From NCBI RefSeq assembly GCF_016862915.1, contig NZ_BONW01000051.1, positions 1 to 64,000 on the forward strand: a stretch of DNA of 64,000 bases, given 5' to 3'. Below the pieces are notes generated by a model. The model made no database searches. It saw nothing but the letters and a program-made list of their open reading frames with translations, and was not told where the DNA came from. Within the stretch, counting starts at the first letter, position 1. Every line of letters starts with the position of its first letter. Made by a program: the position numbers and the translations under genes. Origin of the DNA: Plantactinospora endophytica (GTDB lineage Bacteria > Actinomycetota > Actinomycetes > Mycobacteriales > Micromonosporaceae). Shown in pieces: positions 53,001-61,300 of the stretch.

Positions 53001-55392
53001 CGGGATGCCCGCGGACGCGCGTCGGGCGTACGGGCGGATGGCCGAACTCGCCCAGGCGCTCATCCGGTACAGCCCGTCGCGGATCGAGGTCGTCGCGGTC
53101 ACCGACCGGACCTGGTCGGTGAACGGCGAACCGTCCCTGCCAGCGGGTGCGGCGGCGCTGGGCCCACTGTTGACACTGCCCCGCGAGCAGCCGGCTACGG
53201 CGGTCCGCCAGATCGACGCGGACGCCACCGTACCGGCGCACCGGCTCGCCACCTCGATCGTCGCGGAGGTGTTCGCCGGCAACCCTGCGGAGCGGGTGGC
53301 GCTGCGCGGGGAGCGCCGCTGGGTGCAGTCGTTCACAATTGCCCCGGACCTCACCGCGCAGCACGAGCCACCGCCGCTGCCGCCGCTGCGACCGGGTGGG
53401 CTCTACGTCCTCACCGGTGGGCTCGGTGGGCTCGGCCTCGCCGTCGCCGAGGAGTTCGGCCGGGCTGCGGGAGCCCATACCGTCCTCATCGGACGCTCGT
53501 CTGTCCCTGACCGGTCGCAGTGGGCCGGCTTGCTCGCCGAGGCCGGCACCGCCCGGGAAACCCGGCGGCGGATCGAGGGGATCCAGCGGGTCGAGGCGGC
53601 CGGCGGCACGGTGTCTACCCTCACGGCGGACGCCGCCGACCCCGAACAGATGGCAGCGGCGTTGCGGTTGGTCCGCGAGCGGTTCGGCGACGTACACGGT
53701 GTCGTACACGCCGCCGGGGTGCCCGGTGGTCAGCTCCTTGCCGTGCACGACATGGCTGCGGCCGACGCGGTGTTCAGGCCGAAACTCGACGGCGCGGCGG
53801 TGCTGGCCGGGCTCGCCGACGACGGGCAGTTCGCGGGCGCCGACTTCGTGCTGTTGTTCTCCTCGATCGTGTCGCTCAGCGCCGACTACGGCCACTGCGA
53901 CTACGCCGCCGCGAACCTGTTCCTCGACGCGCTCGCCACGGCCCGCGCCGACGGCGACCCACGGTTCATGGCAGTCAACTGGTGGGGCTGGCGCGACGTC
54001 GGGATGGTCTCCGACTCCGGTGGCACGGTGGCGTTCCAGCGCATGCAGCGGGTCCGTGGCGGCGTCGACCGGATCCCCGTCGAACATGTTCTGCTCGACG
54101 CGATGACGCGCGACGAGCCGGAGGTCAAGGAGTTCGATGTCCGGCTGCGCCCGGAGGCGCACTGGGTGTGGTCGGAGCACCGCATCGACGACGCTGGCGC
54201 GCTGCCCGGCACGAGCCTGCTGGAGATGGTCGCCGCGGCCGGGCGGCACGCCTGGGGTGTGGACACCCTGCAGGTCGCCGACGTGCTGTTCATCGACCCG
54301 GTCTTCGTCGCCACGGAGACCACCGCCCGGCTCACGTTCACCCCGGGCGCCGACGCCACCTGGTGGCAGTTCGCCATCGCGTTCGGCGACGGAAACGACG
54401 AACGCGTTCAGTGCCGGGGCGCGCTGCACCTCGGCACCACCGGCTCGCCGGACCGGGTCGACCTGAGCGCCTACCGGTCCGGGCTGACCGAGGTCGACCC
54501 GCACCTGCAGGATGGTGTCGTACAGTTCGGGCCGCACTACGGCGCCGTTGCCGGCTGTTGGTCCGACGGCGCGCGGGGCCTCGTGGAGCTACGTCTCGAC
54601 GAGGACCTGGCAGCGGACGTGGCCGACTTCGCGCTGCACCCGGCGCTGTTGGACCGGGCCTCGTACGGGGTACCCGCCCCGCAGGGCCACATCTACCTAC
54701 CGTTCTCCTACCGCCGAGTCGAGCTGCGTCGGCCGATACCCGCGCACTGCTGGGCCGTGCAGATCTACCGGTGCGACCCGGACCGGCCGGAGTTCATCGA
54801 GGCCGATATCACGATCGTCGACGGCACCGGGGCGGTCTGCGTGATCGTGGAGGGATACACCTGCCGCAGCGTCGGGGACGAGCAGGCAACCGCGCCGACG
54901 GTCGGCAGGCGGCAGGACCAGCCGTCGACGGCGGTGGGTGACGGGACCATGGTCGGCACCGCTGAGGGGCAACTGCTGCTGCGCCGCATCCTGGAGACCT
55001 GGCCCGGAGCGCAGGTCGTCACCACCGTGGGTCCGCTCTCTCGGCGGCTGGAGATCGCCCGCCGGTTCGACCAGGCCGCCATCGCCTCGGCCAACACCGC
55101 CGGGTCCGTCACCGGCGGCGGATCCCGGCCGGTTGGCGTGCCGTACGCGGCGCCGGGCACCGCCGCCGAGGTCGAGCTCACGAAGCTGTGGGCGGACACG
55201 CTTGGCGTGCCGGAGATCGGCATCGACGACGACTTCTTCGAGCTCGGTGGTTCGTCGCTCACCGTCGTGTACCTCGCCTCGCGGATCCGCGACCAACTCG
55301 GCGTCGAGCTCTCCGTCGCCGACTTGTTCGAACGATCGACGATCCGTGGGCTCGCAGGTGTCATCGACGGTGTGCGGGACGGGAGCCGATGA
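50068..55392 (+). CDS. One-module type I PKS, KS-AT-KR-DH-ACP
   Basis: 1774 residues. KS (about 5-430): active Cys178 in TACSTSLVAVH, His314 in EAHGTGTVLGDP, His354 in KGNVGHLGAAAG, so condensation-competent. AT (about 525-810): Ser629 in GHSVGELTA and the malonyl-type motif HAFH (His725). KR (about 900-1320): GGLGGLGLAVA (NADPH) and Tyr1279 in GHCDYAAANLF. DH-like double hotdog (about 1350-1620): His1371 in EHRIDDAGALPG and Asp1529 in HPALLDRAS. ACP with Ser1730 in LGGSSLTVV. DH lying after KR reverses the usual order. No TE; the chain passes to another protein. No N-terminal docking helix is obvious. It is coupled to the LanB-like gene by ATGA. Confidence 0.93.
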   Translation: MSNVDGRVAIVGYAARLPGADDADTFWRNLCAGRESVQQLDAETMVERGVPESMARRKGFRAVSATAGDLDRFDAEFFGFTQREAEICDPQFRLFLELSYTALEHSGHNPWQLPGRVAVLGGAALGTYREDHLFRNRSVRQAVGDASILVGTGPDYIAPLVSYKLGYGGPSVSLYTACSTSLVAVHLGVRSLRAGDCDVVVVGGVQVDLPIAGGYLYREGGMYSADGHVRPFAADASGTIFGNGGAIVVLKRYADAVADGDTIYAIVLGTAVNNDGSRRAGFTAPGVAGQVDLVRSALRDAAVDPRTIGMIEAHGTGTVLGDPIEVSALSEVYREHTADRGFCWLGSVKGNVGHLGAAAGAVALIKSVYALRTGTIPPTINCEVPNPALHLDEGPFRLATKLTGWDREQSVRRAAVSSFGIGGTNAHAVLEQAPALPWPEAEQDAWRVVALSARTPEALDEAGSRLGLALADGAGDGGLGAVAYTLQEGRPGFSQRRAVVARNAASAAEALRAPVGTGGLLVSGQATTQNPRVAMLFPGQGAQSPGMGAALYHVYPQWRDAVDECAVILEPLLGFDLRELLLARPHDADAALRLRETAVAQPALFVVQWAATRLWADLGVRPAAMLGHSVGELTAACVAGVFDLPDALRLIARRGTLMQSTQRGAMLALLLDAEAVRPMLPDDLDLAAANSPSACVVSGPAEAVAAFAAELDDLGIVATPLRTSHAFHSRLLDPVLDAFVAAFDGVELRPPAVPFVSDVTGDWISAGQATDPRYWAEQLRHEVRFDAGLATLRRAGHDLLLEVGPGKALSAFARQHMINAGERAVTVAAMSGRYDDVADLCLAAAHLWTNGVEPVWERLERSRVRRRVALPAYPLRRVRCWVEPDKGTDDEPDQELPRLNLYLPTWRQVPRVTGAPDAGQRWLLVGGGELAGAVAGFATAAGVDAVVATGNEWQVAPDSPPVDRVLVLDGLDLSTWRLGMPADARRAYGRMAELAQALIRYSPSRIEVVAVTDRTWSVNGEPSLPAGAAALGPLLTLPREQPATAVRQIDADATVPAHRLATSIVAEVFAGNPAERVALRGERRWVQSFTIAPDLTAQHEPPPLPPLRPGGLYVLTGGLGGLGLAVAEEFGRAAGAHTVLIGRSSVPDRSQWAGLLAEAGTARETRRRIEGIQRVEAAGGTVSTLTADAADPEQMAAALRLVRERFGDVHGVVHAAGVPGGQLLAVHDMAAADAVFRPKLDGAAVLAGLADDGQFAGADFVLLFSSIVSLSADYGHCDYAAANLFLDALATARADGDPRFMAVNWWGWRDVGMVSDSGGTVAFQRMQRVRGGVDRIPVEHVLLDAMTRDEPEVKEFDVRLRPEAHWVWSEHRIDDAGALPGTSLLEMVAAAGRHAWGVDTLQVADVLFIDPVFVATETTARLTFTPGADATWWQFAIAFGDGNDERVQCRGALHLGTTGSPDRVDLSAYRSGLTEVDPHLQDGVVQFGPHYGAVAGCWSDGARGLVELRLDEDLAADVADFALHPALLDRASYGVPAPQGHIYLPFSYRRVELRRPIPAHCWAVQIYRCDPDRPEFIEADITIVDGTGAVCVIVEGYTCRSVGDEQATAPTVGRRQDQPSTAVGDGTMVGTAEGQLLLRRILETWPGAQVVTTVGPLSRRLEIARRFDQAAIASANTAGSVTGGGSRPVGVPYAAPGTAAEVELTKLWADTLGVPEIGIDDDFFELGGSSLTVVYLASRIRDQLGVELSVADLFERSTIRGLAGVIDGVRDGSR

Positions 55393-57629
55393 ACACGGCC
55401 GAGCCGGTCGCGTTGCGGCCACTCGCGCCTGGTTGGGCGGTGTGGGACACCTTCGTGGTCCGGGCCGCCGGTCTGCCGTTCGAGTGGCTGGCCGGGCGGC
55501 GGCCTCCCGCCGACATCGCGGCCGAAATCGCGTTCCTCGAGGCCATCGGCTGGCAGAACCCTGGTCTCGCGGCGACGTTGCGCCGCGGCTACGCCCACAA
55601 GCGGCCAACCGACCGCCGGGCGGTGGACCGCACGGTCTGGGCGTACGCCCAGCGGTACTGCGCCAAAAACGACACCATCGGCCGCTTCGGCCCGGCGGCG
55701 TGGGGCACCTGGTCCGCGGACGGCACCTCGGTCGGGCCGGCCGGGCGTCAACCGCGCAGCCGGGACGTGTGCTTCGAGCTCTGGGCGGTGCAGGCGGTCG
55801 CGGAGGCGCTCGAGGAGCGGTACGGTCTGACGCCCTGGACCGTCGTGCACCTGGCGCCGTCGGTCGAGCGCACCACGGACGGAGTACGGCTCGCCGACGG
55901 GTCCGTCGTCCGCCTCGACCCTGCCGAGCTGCGAATACTGTCACTTGTGGACGGCCGCCGGACCGGCGCCGACCTCGCGTCCGAGGGCGGCGAGGACTCG
56001 CACCGCCGCCTCGCCCGACTGCGGGCGATGGGCATCGTCACCTCCGGCTTCGCGGTGCCGCGCGGTCTCGCCCCGGAGCGGACCCTGCGGGGTGGGCTGC
56101 TGCGGGTCCCCGCACCCGAGCGGCGCGGCGCCGCCGTGGCCGACCTCGATGCGCTCGTCGCCGCGCGGGACGCGATCGCTGCGGCCGGGGACCCGGACAT
56201 GTTCAGCGAAGCGATGGACAAGCTGGGTACCACCTTCGCGGAGCTGACCGGACGCGCGGCCGGGCAGCGGCCGGGCGAGTTCTACGCCGGCCGCACACTG
56301 GTTTTCGAGGACACTACGGCTGATTTCGACACGGTGCTCGGCACGGACGTGCTCGCCCGTCTCACGCCGCCGCTGACGCTGCTGCTGGACTCCGCGCTGT
56401 GGTTCTGCAATGCGGTCGCGCACGCGTACGAGCACTGGATCGTCGAGCGCTTCGGCGACCGTGCCCGTCAGCCCGGCGGAATACCGCTCGGTGCGGTGCT
56501 CGACGCGCTCACCCCGCTGGCCGAACTCGACGCGGTCGGCGCGGCGGTCCCTCCCGGCACCGCCAGCCCTGCCGAGCCTGCCGGCCCTACCGGAGCTTCC
56601 AGCACTGCCGGAGCTGGCGTTCCGCCGGCCGAGCCGGTCGCCGCAGAGTTGATCCGGCGCTGGGCTGCCCTTTTGGGCCTGACGCCGTCCGGCGGACCGA
56701 TCCACCGGACAAGTGCCGAGCTTCGGCCCCGGGCCGCCGAGCTGTTCGCCACCGGTGCGCCGCGGTGGGCGCGGGCTCGCTGGCAGTCTCCGGACGTCAT
56801 GTTCGCCGCCGCGTCGGCCGGTGACCTCGCCGCCGGCCGGTACGTGCCGGTCCTCGGCGAACTGCACGCCGGTCTGAACGCCACCGACCATATGCCGTTC
56901 GACCGCTCACATCCGGACCGGGTCGCGCTGCACGCGAGGATCCGCGCCGACAGCCGGGGCAAGTTCGTCCCCCTCTATCCGCTGAGGAACTCCCCGCTGA
57001 ACTCCCGCACCGTGCCGCCGGACTGGTTCCTGTCCGACGAGGACGTCTACCTCGGCACTGGTAGCGAGCCGCCGTACCAGCCGCGGACCGCCCGGACGCT
57101 GCCCGTGTCCACGCTGCGGCTGCACCTCGACGGCGACGTGGCCGTGGTCCGGACCGTCGACGGCCGGCCCGTGGCGCCGCTGGTGGAGGTGATCGGTGAC
57201 CACCTCAGTCACGCGGGCGCGCAGCGGTTCCGGGTCGCCGCGCCGGCACGGCACCAGCCCCGGATCACCATCGACGACCTCGTGGTCAGCCGGGAGTGCT
57301 GGAGTGCGCCGCTGGCCGAGATTCCCGCCGGCGCGGCGTTCCCGGCCGGGCTACGGGCCGCCTTCCCTGCCATGGCCACCGACCGGTTCCTGTTCGCGAC
57401 CGTCACCGGCGAACGCAAGCCGTTCTTCGTCGACGTCGACAACAGCCAGTCCCTGGCCGTGCTCGCACACCGGGTGCGCCGCCGGCAGGCGACGCACCCG
57501 GGCGGGCGGCTCGTGCTGACCGAGATGCTGCCCGGACCTGACGACCTCTGGCTGCGCGACGACCGCAACCAGCGGTACACGGTCGAGTTCCGCCTTGTCT
57601 GTGTGCGGGCCGACGCGGAGACCCGATGA
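55389..57629 (+). CDS. LanB-like dehydratase, glutamylation (Lant_dehydr_N) domain only
   Basis: 746 residues. It resembles the N-terminal domain of LanB lantibiotic dehydratases, which use glutamyl-tRNA to glutamylate Ser/Thr: WAVWDTFVVRAAGLPFEWLA, RYCAKNDTIGRFGPAAWG (89-106, the conserved RxxxxxxxFGxFa block), DVCFELWAVQAVAEALEERY, WFCNAVAHAYEHWIVERFG, an Ala/Pro linker at about 390-417, then FVPLYPLRNSPLNSRTVPPD and RITIDDLVVSRECWSAPLAE and the closing WLRDDRNQRYTVEFRLV. The SpaB_C elimination domain of full-length LanB (about 1000 residues) is absent, and no precursor peptide lies nearby. ATGA overlaps couple it to the PKS and to the thioesterase. Confidence 0.8.
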   Translation: MNTAEPVALRPLAPGWAVWDTFVVRAAGLPFEWLAGRRPPADIAAEIAFLEAIGWQNPGLAATLRRGYAHKRPTDRRAVDRTVWAYAQRYCAKNDTIGRFGPAAWGTWSADGTSVGPAGRQPRSRDVCFELWAVQAVAEALEERYGLTPWTVVHLAPSVERTTDGVRLADGSVVRLDPAELRILSLVDGRRTGADLASEGGEDSHRRLARLRAMGIVTSGFAVPRGLAPERTLRGGLLRVPAPERRGAAVADLDALVAARDAIAAAGDPDMFSEAMDKLGTTFAELTGRAAGQRPGEFYAGRTLVFEDTTADFDTVLGTDVLARLTPPLTLLLDSALWFCNAVAHAYEHWIVERFGDRARQPGGIPLGAVLDALTPLAELDAVGAAVPPGTASPAEPAGPTGASSTAGAGVPPAEPVAAELIRRWAALLGLTPSGGPIHRTSAELRPRAAELFATGAPRWARARWQSPDVMFAAASAGDLAAGRYVPVLGELHAGLNATDHMPFDRSHPDRVALHARIRADSRGKFVPLYPLRNSPLNSRTVPPDWFLSDEDVYLGTGSEPPYQPRTARTLPVSTLRLHLDGDVAVVRTVDGRPVAPLVEVIGDHLSHAGAQRFRVAAPARHQPRITIDDLVVSRECWSAPLAEIPAGAAFPAGLRAAFPAMATDRFLFATVTGERKPFFVDVDNSQSLAVLAHRVRRRQATHPGGRLVLTEMLPGPDDLWLRDDRNQRYTVEFRLVCVRADAETR

Positions 57630-58351
57630 GTGCCGCACGGTTCCGCCTTGTGCCGCCGGACGGTGTCGGGCCGACCGTCCTCGCGTTCCCGCACGCGGGT
57701 GGTGGGGGCGACGCGTTCCGGCCGGTCGCCGAGCGGCTCGGGCCCGGACTGCGGCTGCGCACGACGCAGCTGCCGGGCCGGGAGCACCTCACCGGGCGCA
57801 GGCCGTACCTCGCGATGGACGACCTGGTCAACGACCTCGTCCCGGCCGCCTCCGGCGCTGTGGCATTCTTCGGCCACAGCATGGGCGCATTCGTGGCGGT
57901 GGCGCTGGCGATCGGGCTCGCCGACCGGGGCCTGCCTGTCCCGAGCGCTCTCGTCCTGGCCGGAGCCGGCGCCCCGGATCGACGCGACCCAGCCGACGAC
58001 GTACACCGGCTTGGCGACGAGCAACTGTTGGCCCGCGTCCACGACTACGGCGGTACTGCCCCGGAGTTGCTGACCGCGCCGGCCATGATCCGGTCACTCC
58101 TGCCGGCGTTGCGGTCTGACTTCACCCTGTTCGAGACGTGGCGACCCGATCGACCGAAGCCGCTGGAGACGACGCTGACGGTGCTGGCGGGTGCCGACGA
58201 CGCGTTCGTGTCGCCGTTCCAGCTGGAGGGCTGGTCCGCGCACAGCAGCCGGCCTGTGTCGTACCACCGGCTGCCGGGTGGGCACTTCTTCTTCCGCGAC
58301 GAGGCGGACGCCACCGCCCGGATCCTGCGTACCGCCGTGGTGCGTGGATGA
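57626..58351 (+). CDS. Type II thioesterase
   Basis: 241 residues. FPHAGGGGDAFRPVAERL and LRTTQLPGREHLTGRRPYLA are the type II TE signatures; Ser85 in FFGHSMGAFVAVALA, an Asp in VLAGADDAFVSPFQLEGWSA, and His in RLPGGHFFFRDEA complete the triad. It edits stalled carrier proteins of the PKS/NRPS line or offloads product. ATGA overlaps on both sides (57626-57629 and 58348-58351) put it in the same transcript and coupled to the NRPS gene. Confidence 0.93.
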   Translation: MSAARFRLVPPDGVGPTVLAFPHAGGGGDAFRPVAERLGPGLRLRTTQLPGREHLTGRRPYLAMDDLVNDLVPAASGAVAFFGHSMGAFVAVALAIGLADRGLPVPSALVLAGAGAPDRRDPADDVHRLGDEQLLARVHDYGGTAPELLTAPAMIRSLLPALRSDFTLFETWRPDRPKPLETTLTVLAGADDAFVSPFQLEGWSAHSSRPVSYHRLPGGHFFFRDEADATARILRTAVVRG

Positions 58352-61300
58352 TGACCCCCGCCGTACCGCCCGGTGGGCTCTTCGCGCTGTTCGCCGCGCA
58401 GATGCGGTCCACACCGGACCAGCCGGCGGTGCGGTGCGGTGCTGACCGGCTGACCTACCGGCAGTTGTACGGGATCGCGCTCGGCGTGGCCGAGGACCTG
58501 TGCGCCGCCGGGGTGACGCCGGGCGACGTCGTCGGGCTGCACGCCGAACCGTCAGTGCCGTATGTGGCCGGGGTGCTCGGTGTCCTCGCCGCCGGAGCCG
58601 CGTTCCTGCCCCTGGATCCGGCACAGCCGGTTGCCCGGGTACGCCAGCTCGTCGACGAGGCGCGGCCCGCCGCCTGCCTCGCGACGGCCGGTGGTGCCCT
58701 GCCCGACCTGCCGGTGAAGCTACTCCGGATTCCGGCGTCGCCGCCTGCGGTGGCACCGGTGTCCGCGCCGCTCGGCGTCGCCCCGGACGACCTCGCCTAC
58801 GTTATCTACACCTCCGGTTCGACCGGCCGACCCAAGGGCGTGCGCTGCCATCACCGCGGCATCGTGGCGTTGCTCGCCGACGTCGGGACGCGGGCGCCGC
58901 TGCCGCCCGGCGGGGTCTGCACGTGGTGGACCGCGACCGGTTTCGACGTGTCGGTGTACGAGATCTTCTCGGCGCTGCTCGGCGGTGAGCTGCTCGTCGT
59001 CCCGGCCGCCGCGCGAACCGACCCGGCCGCGCTGCTGGAGTTGTTCGCCACCGAACGGGTGGCGAGCGCGTACGTGCCGCCGTTCGCCGTGGCAGACCTC
59101 GCCGACTGGGCCGAGGCGAATCCCGGCCGGCTGGTGCTGCGCCGACTTCTCGTGGGCGTCGAACCGATCGAGGAGCGGCTGCTGCGCCGGATCGCCGCCG
59201 CCGTCGACGGGCTACGGGTCCTCAACGGCTACGGCCCGACCGAAACCCACGTCTGCGCGACGCTCTACGAGGTGCCCGTCGGGCAGGGTGATTCCGCGAC
59301 CGGTCGGACCCCGATCGGCCGGCCCGTCATCGGATCCCGGACGTACGTCCTCGACGACGCCCAGCGAACGGTGGCGCCGGGCACGACCGGTGAGCTGTAC
59401 GTCGGCGGTGCGGGGATCGCGCACGGCTACCATCGCGCGGCCGAGCTGACGGCGGTGGCCTTCCCGACCGTCGACCTCGGCGCCGGTCCGCAGCGGCTGT
59501 ACCGCACCGGGGATCTCGTGCGGCAGCGCGCCGACGGTGAGCTGATGTTCGTGGGACGCGCCGATCACCAGCTCAAGGTGCGTGGTCACCGCGTCGAGCC
59601 GGGCGAGGTCGAGGCGGCGTTGCTGGCCGACGAGACCGTCCGGTCGGCTGCCGTGACGAGCCCCGCCGGTAGCGACGTCCTGCGCGCGTACGTCGTTCCA
59701 CAGGCTCCGGACGGGTTCGACCCGGCCGGTCTCCGGTCCCGTCTCGCCAGCCGGTTGCCGTCGCACCTGGTGCCCGACGTGCTGACGGTGCTGCACCGGC
59801 TGCCGCAGACCCGCCACGGCAAGCTCGACCGGGCCGCCCTGGCCGATCTGGCCGTGCCGGCCGCCCCCGCGCCGCCGCCCGCACCGTACGTAACGGCGAC
59901 GGAGCGGTACGTCGGCGGCGTCTGGGCCGACATTCTCGGTGGCGGTGGGTACGGCCCTCGGAGCCGTTTCCTCGACGCGGGCGGGCACTCGCTCGCCGCG
60001 ATCCGCATCGCCGGGCAGATCCGCCGCGACACCGGGGTCGACGTCACCATCGGCGACGTGTACGCCCACCCGACGGTTGCCGGGCTCGCCGCACTCGTGG
60101 AGCGGCACGGCACGACCCGGCGGCCGGCGAACACACCGGTCACGACCGCGCCGCGACTCGCACCACTGTCCGCAGCCCAGGACGCGCTCCTGCTGCTGCA
60201 CCGGATGTACCCCGACTGCCGGGCCTACCACGTCGCGGTGCTGCACGAGGTCACCGGAGCGCTGGACGTCACGGTGCTGCGAGACGCGGTCATCGCGGTG
60301 TGCGACCGGCACACGGCACTGGGCAGCACACTCGTCGAGGCGGCCGGAACGGTCCTCCAGAAAGCCGGCCGGGCCGACGCCGTACCGTTCGACGTCGTCG
60401 ACGCGCAGGGTGGGCCGACGGCGCTCGCGCGCCAGGTCGCCGGGATCGTCCAGGAACCCTGGAACCTGCGGGCCACGCCCGCGCTGCGGGTCACTCTGCT
60501 GCGGACCGCGCTCGACCGGCACCTGCTGCTCCTGCTGGCGCACCACCTGTTCACCGACGGCTGGTCCATGGAGCTCGTGCAGCGGGACCTGTCTGCGGCC
60601 TACCGGTCTCTGCGTGCCGGACGGACGCCGGACCTGCCGCCGGTGCGTCAGGCAGCCGAACTCGCCAAGGCGGGCCGTCACCCCGACGAGGAAACACACG
60701 TGGCGTACTGGCGGCAGCGGCTCGCCCGGGTGCCACCTCCGCAGCCGTTGCCGATCCAGCGGGCCCGCGGAAATCCCCGGTTCCGGGGCGACCGGGTCGG
60801 GTTCACCCTGGACGGCGATGCGACCACCGCCCTGCGCACGCTGGCCCGGGACCGGGGAGTCGGACTGTTCAGCGTGCTGGCCACGGGGTTCGCAACCGTG
60901 CTCACTACGTATCTCGGCCGGCCCGACGTGCTGCTCGGCGTTCCGGTCGCCGGCCGCGACGAGCCGGACTGGGACGACAGCGTCGGCTTCTTCAACAACT
61001 CGCTCGCCGTCCCCTGCACGATCCCCGCCGCCGGCACGTTCGCCGCCAACGCGACCGCGTTCCAGACCGAACTGCTCGCCGCGCTGTCGCACCGCCAGGC
61101 ACCGTTCGCCGCAGTGGTCAACGCCGTGGCGCCACCCCGGGAGGCGGGCGCGAACCCGCTGTTCCGGTTCTGGTGCAACATGCTGTCGTACCCCAAGTAC
61201 CCCCTCGAACTCGACGGTTGCGCCGTGCGGCCCGTACCGGCGCCGGTGCCGGGAGCGCTGTTCGACCTCTCCTGCTACCTGGTCGAACACCCCGACCGGA

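Noticed and set aside
52651-54537. 628-residue open frame antisense to the PKS gene
   Set aside because: No domain, Val/Arg/Gly-rich mirror composition and no ribosome site; a GC-driven shadow of the PKS. The same applies to 51720-53354 and 59212-61290.
55389-57629. Classical lanthipeptide cluster
   Set aside because: No LanC, no SpaB_C domain and no precursor peptide seen; the neighbours are PKS, NRPS and TEII genes.
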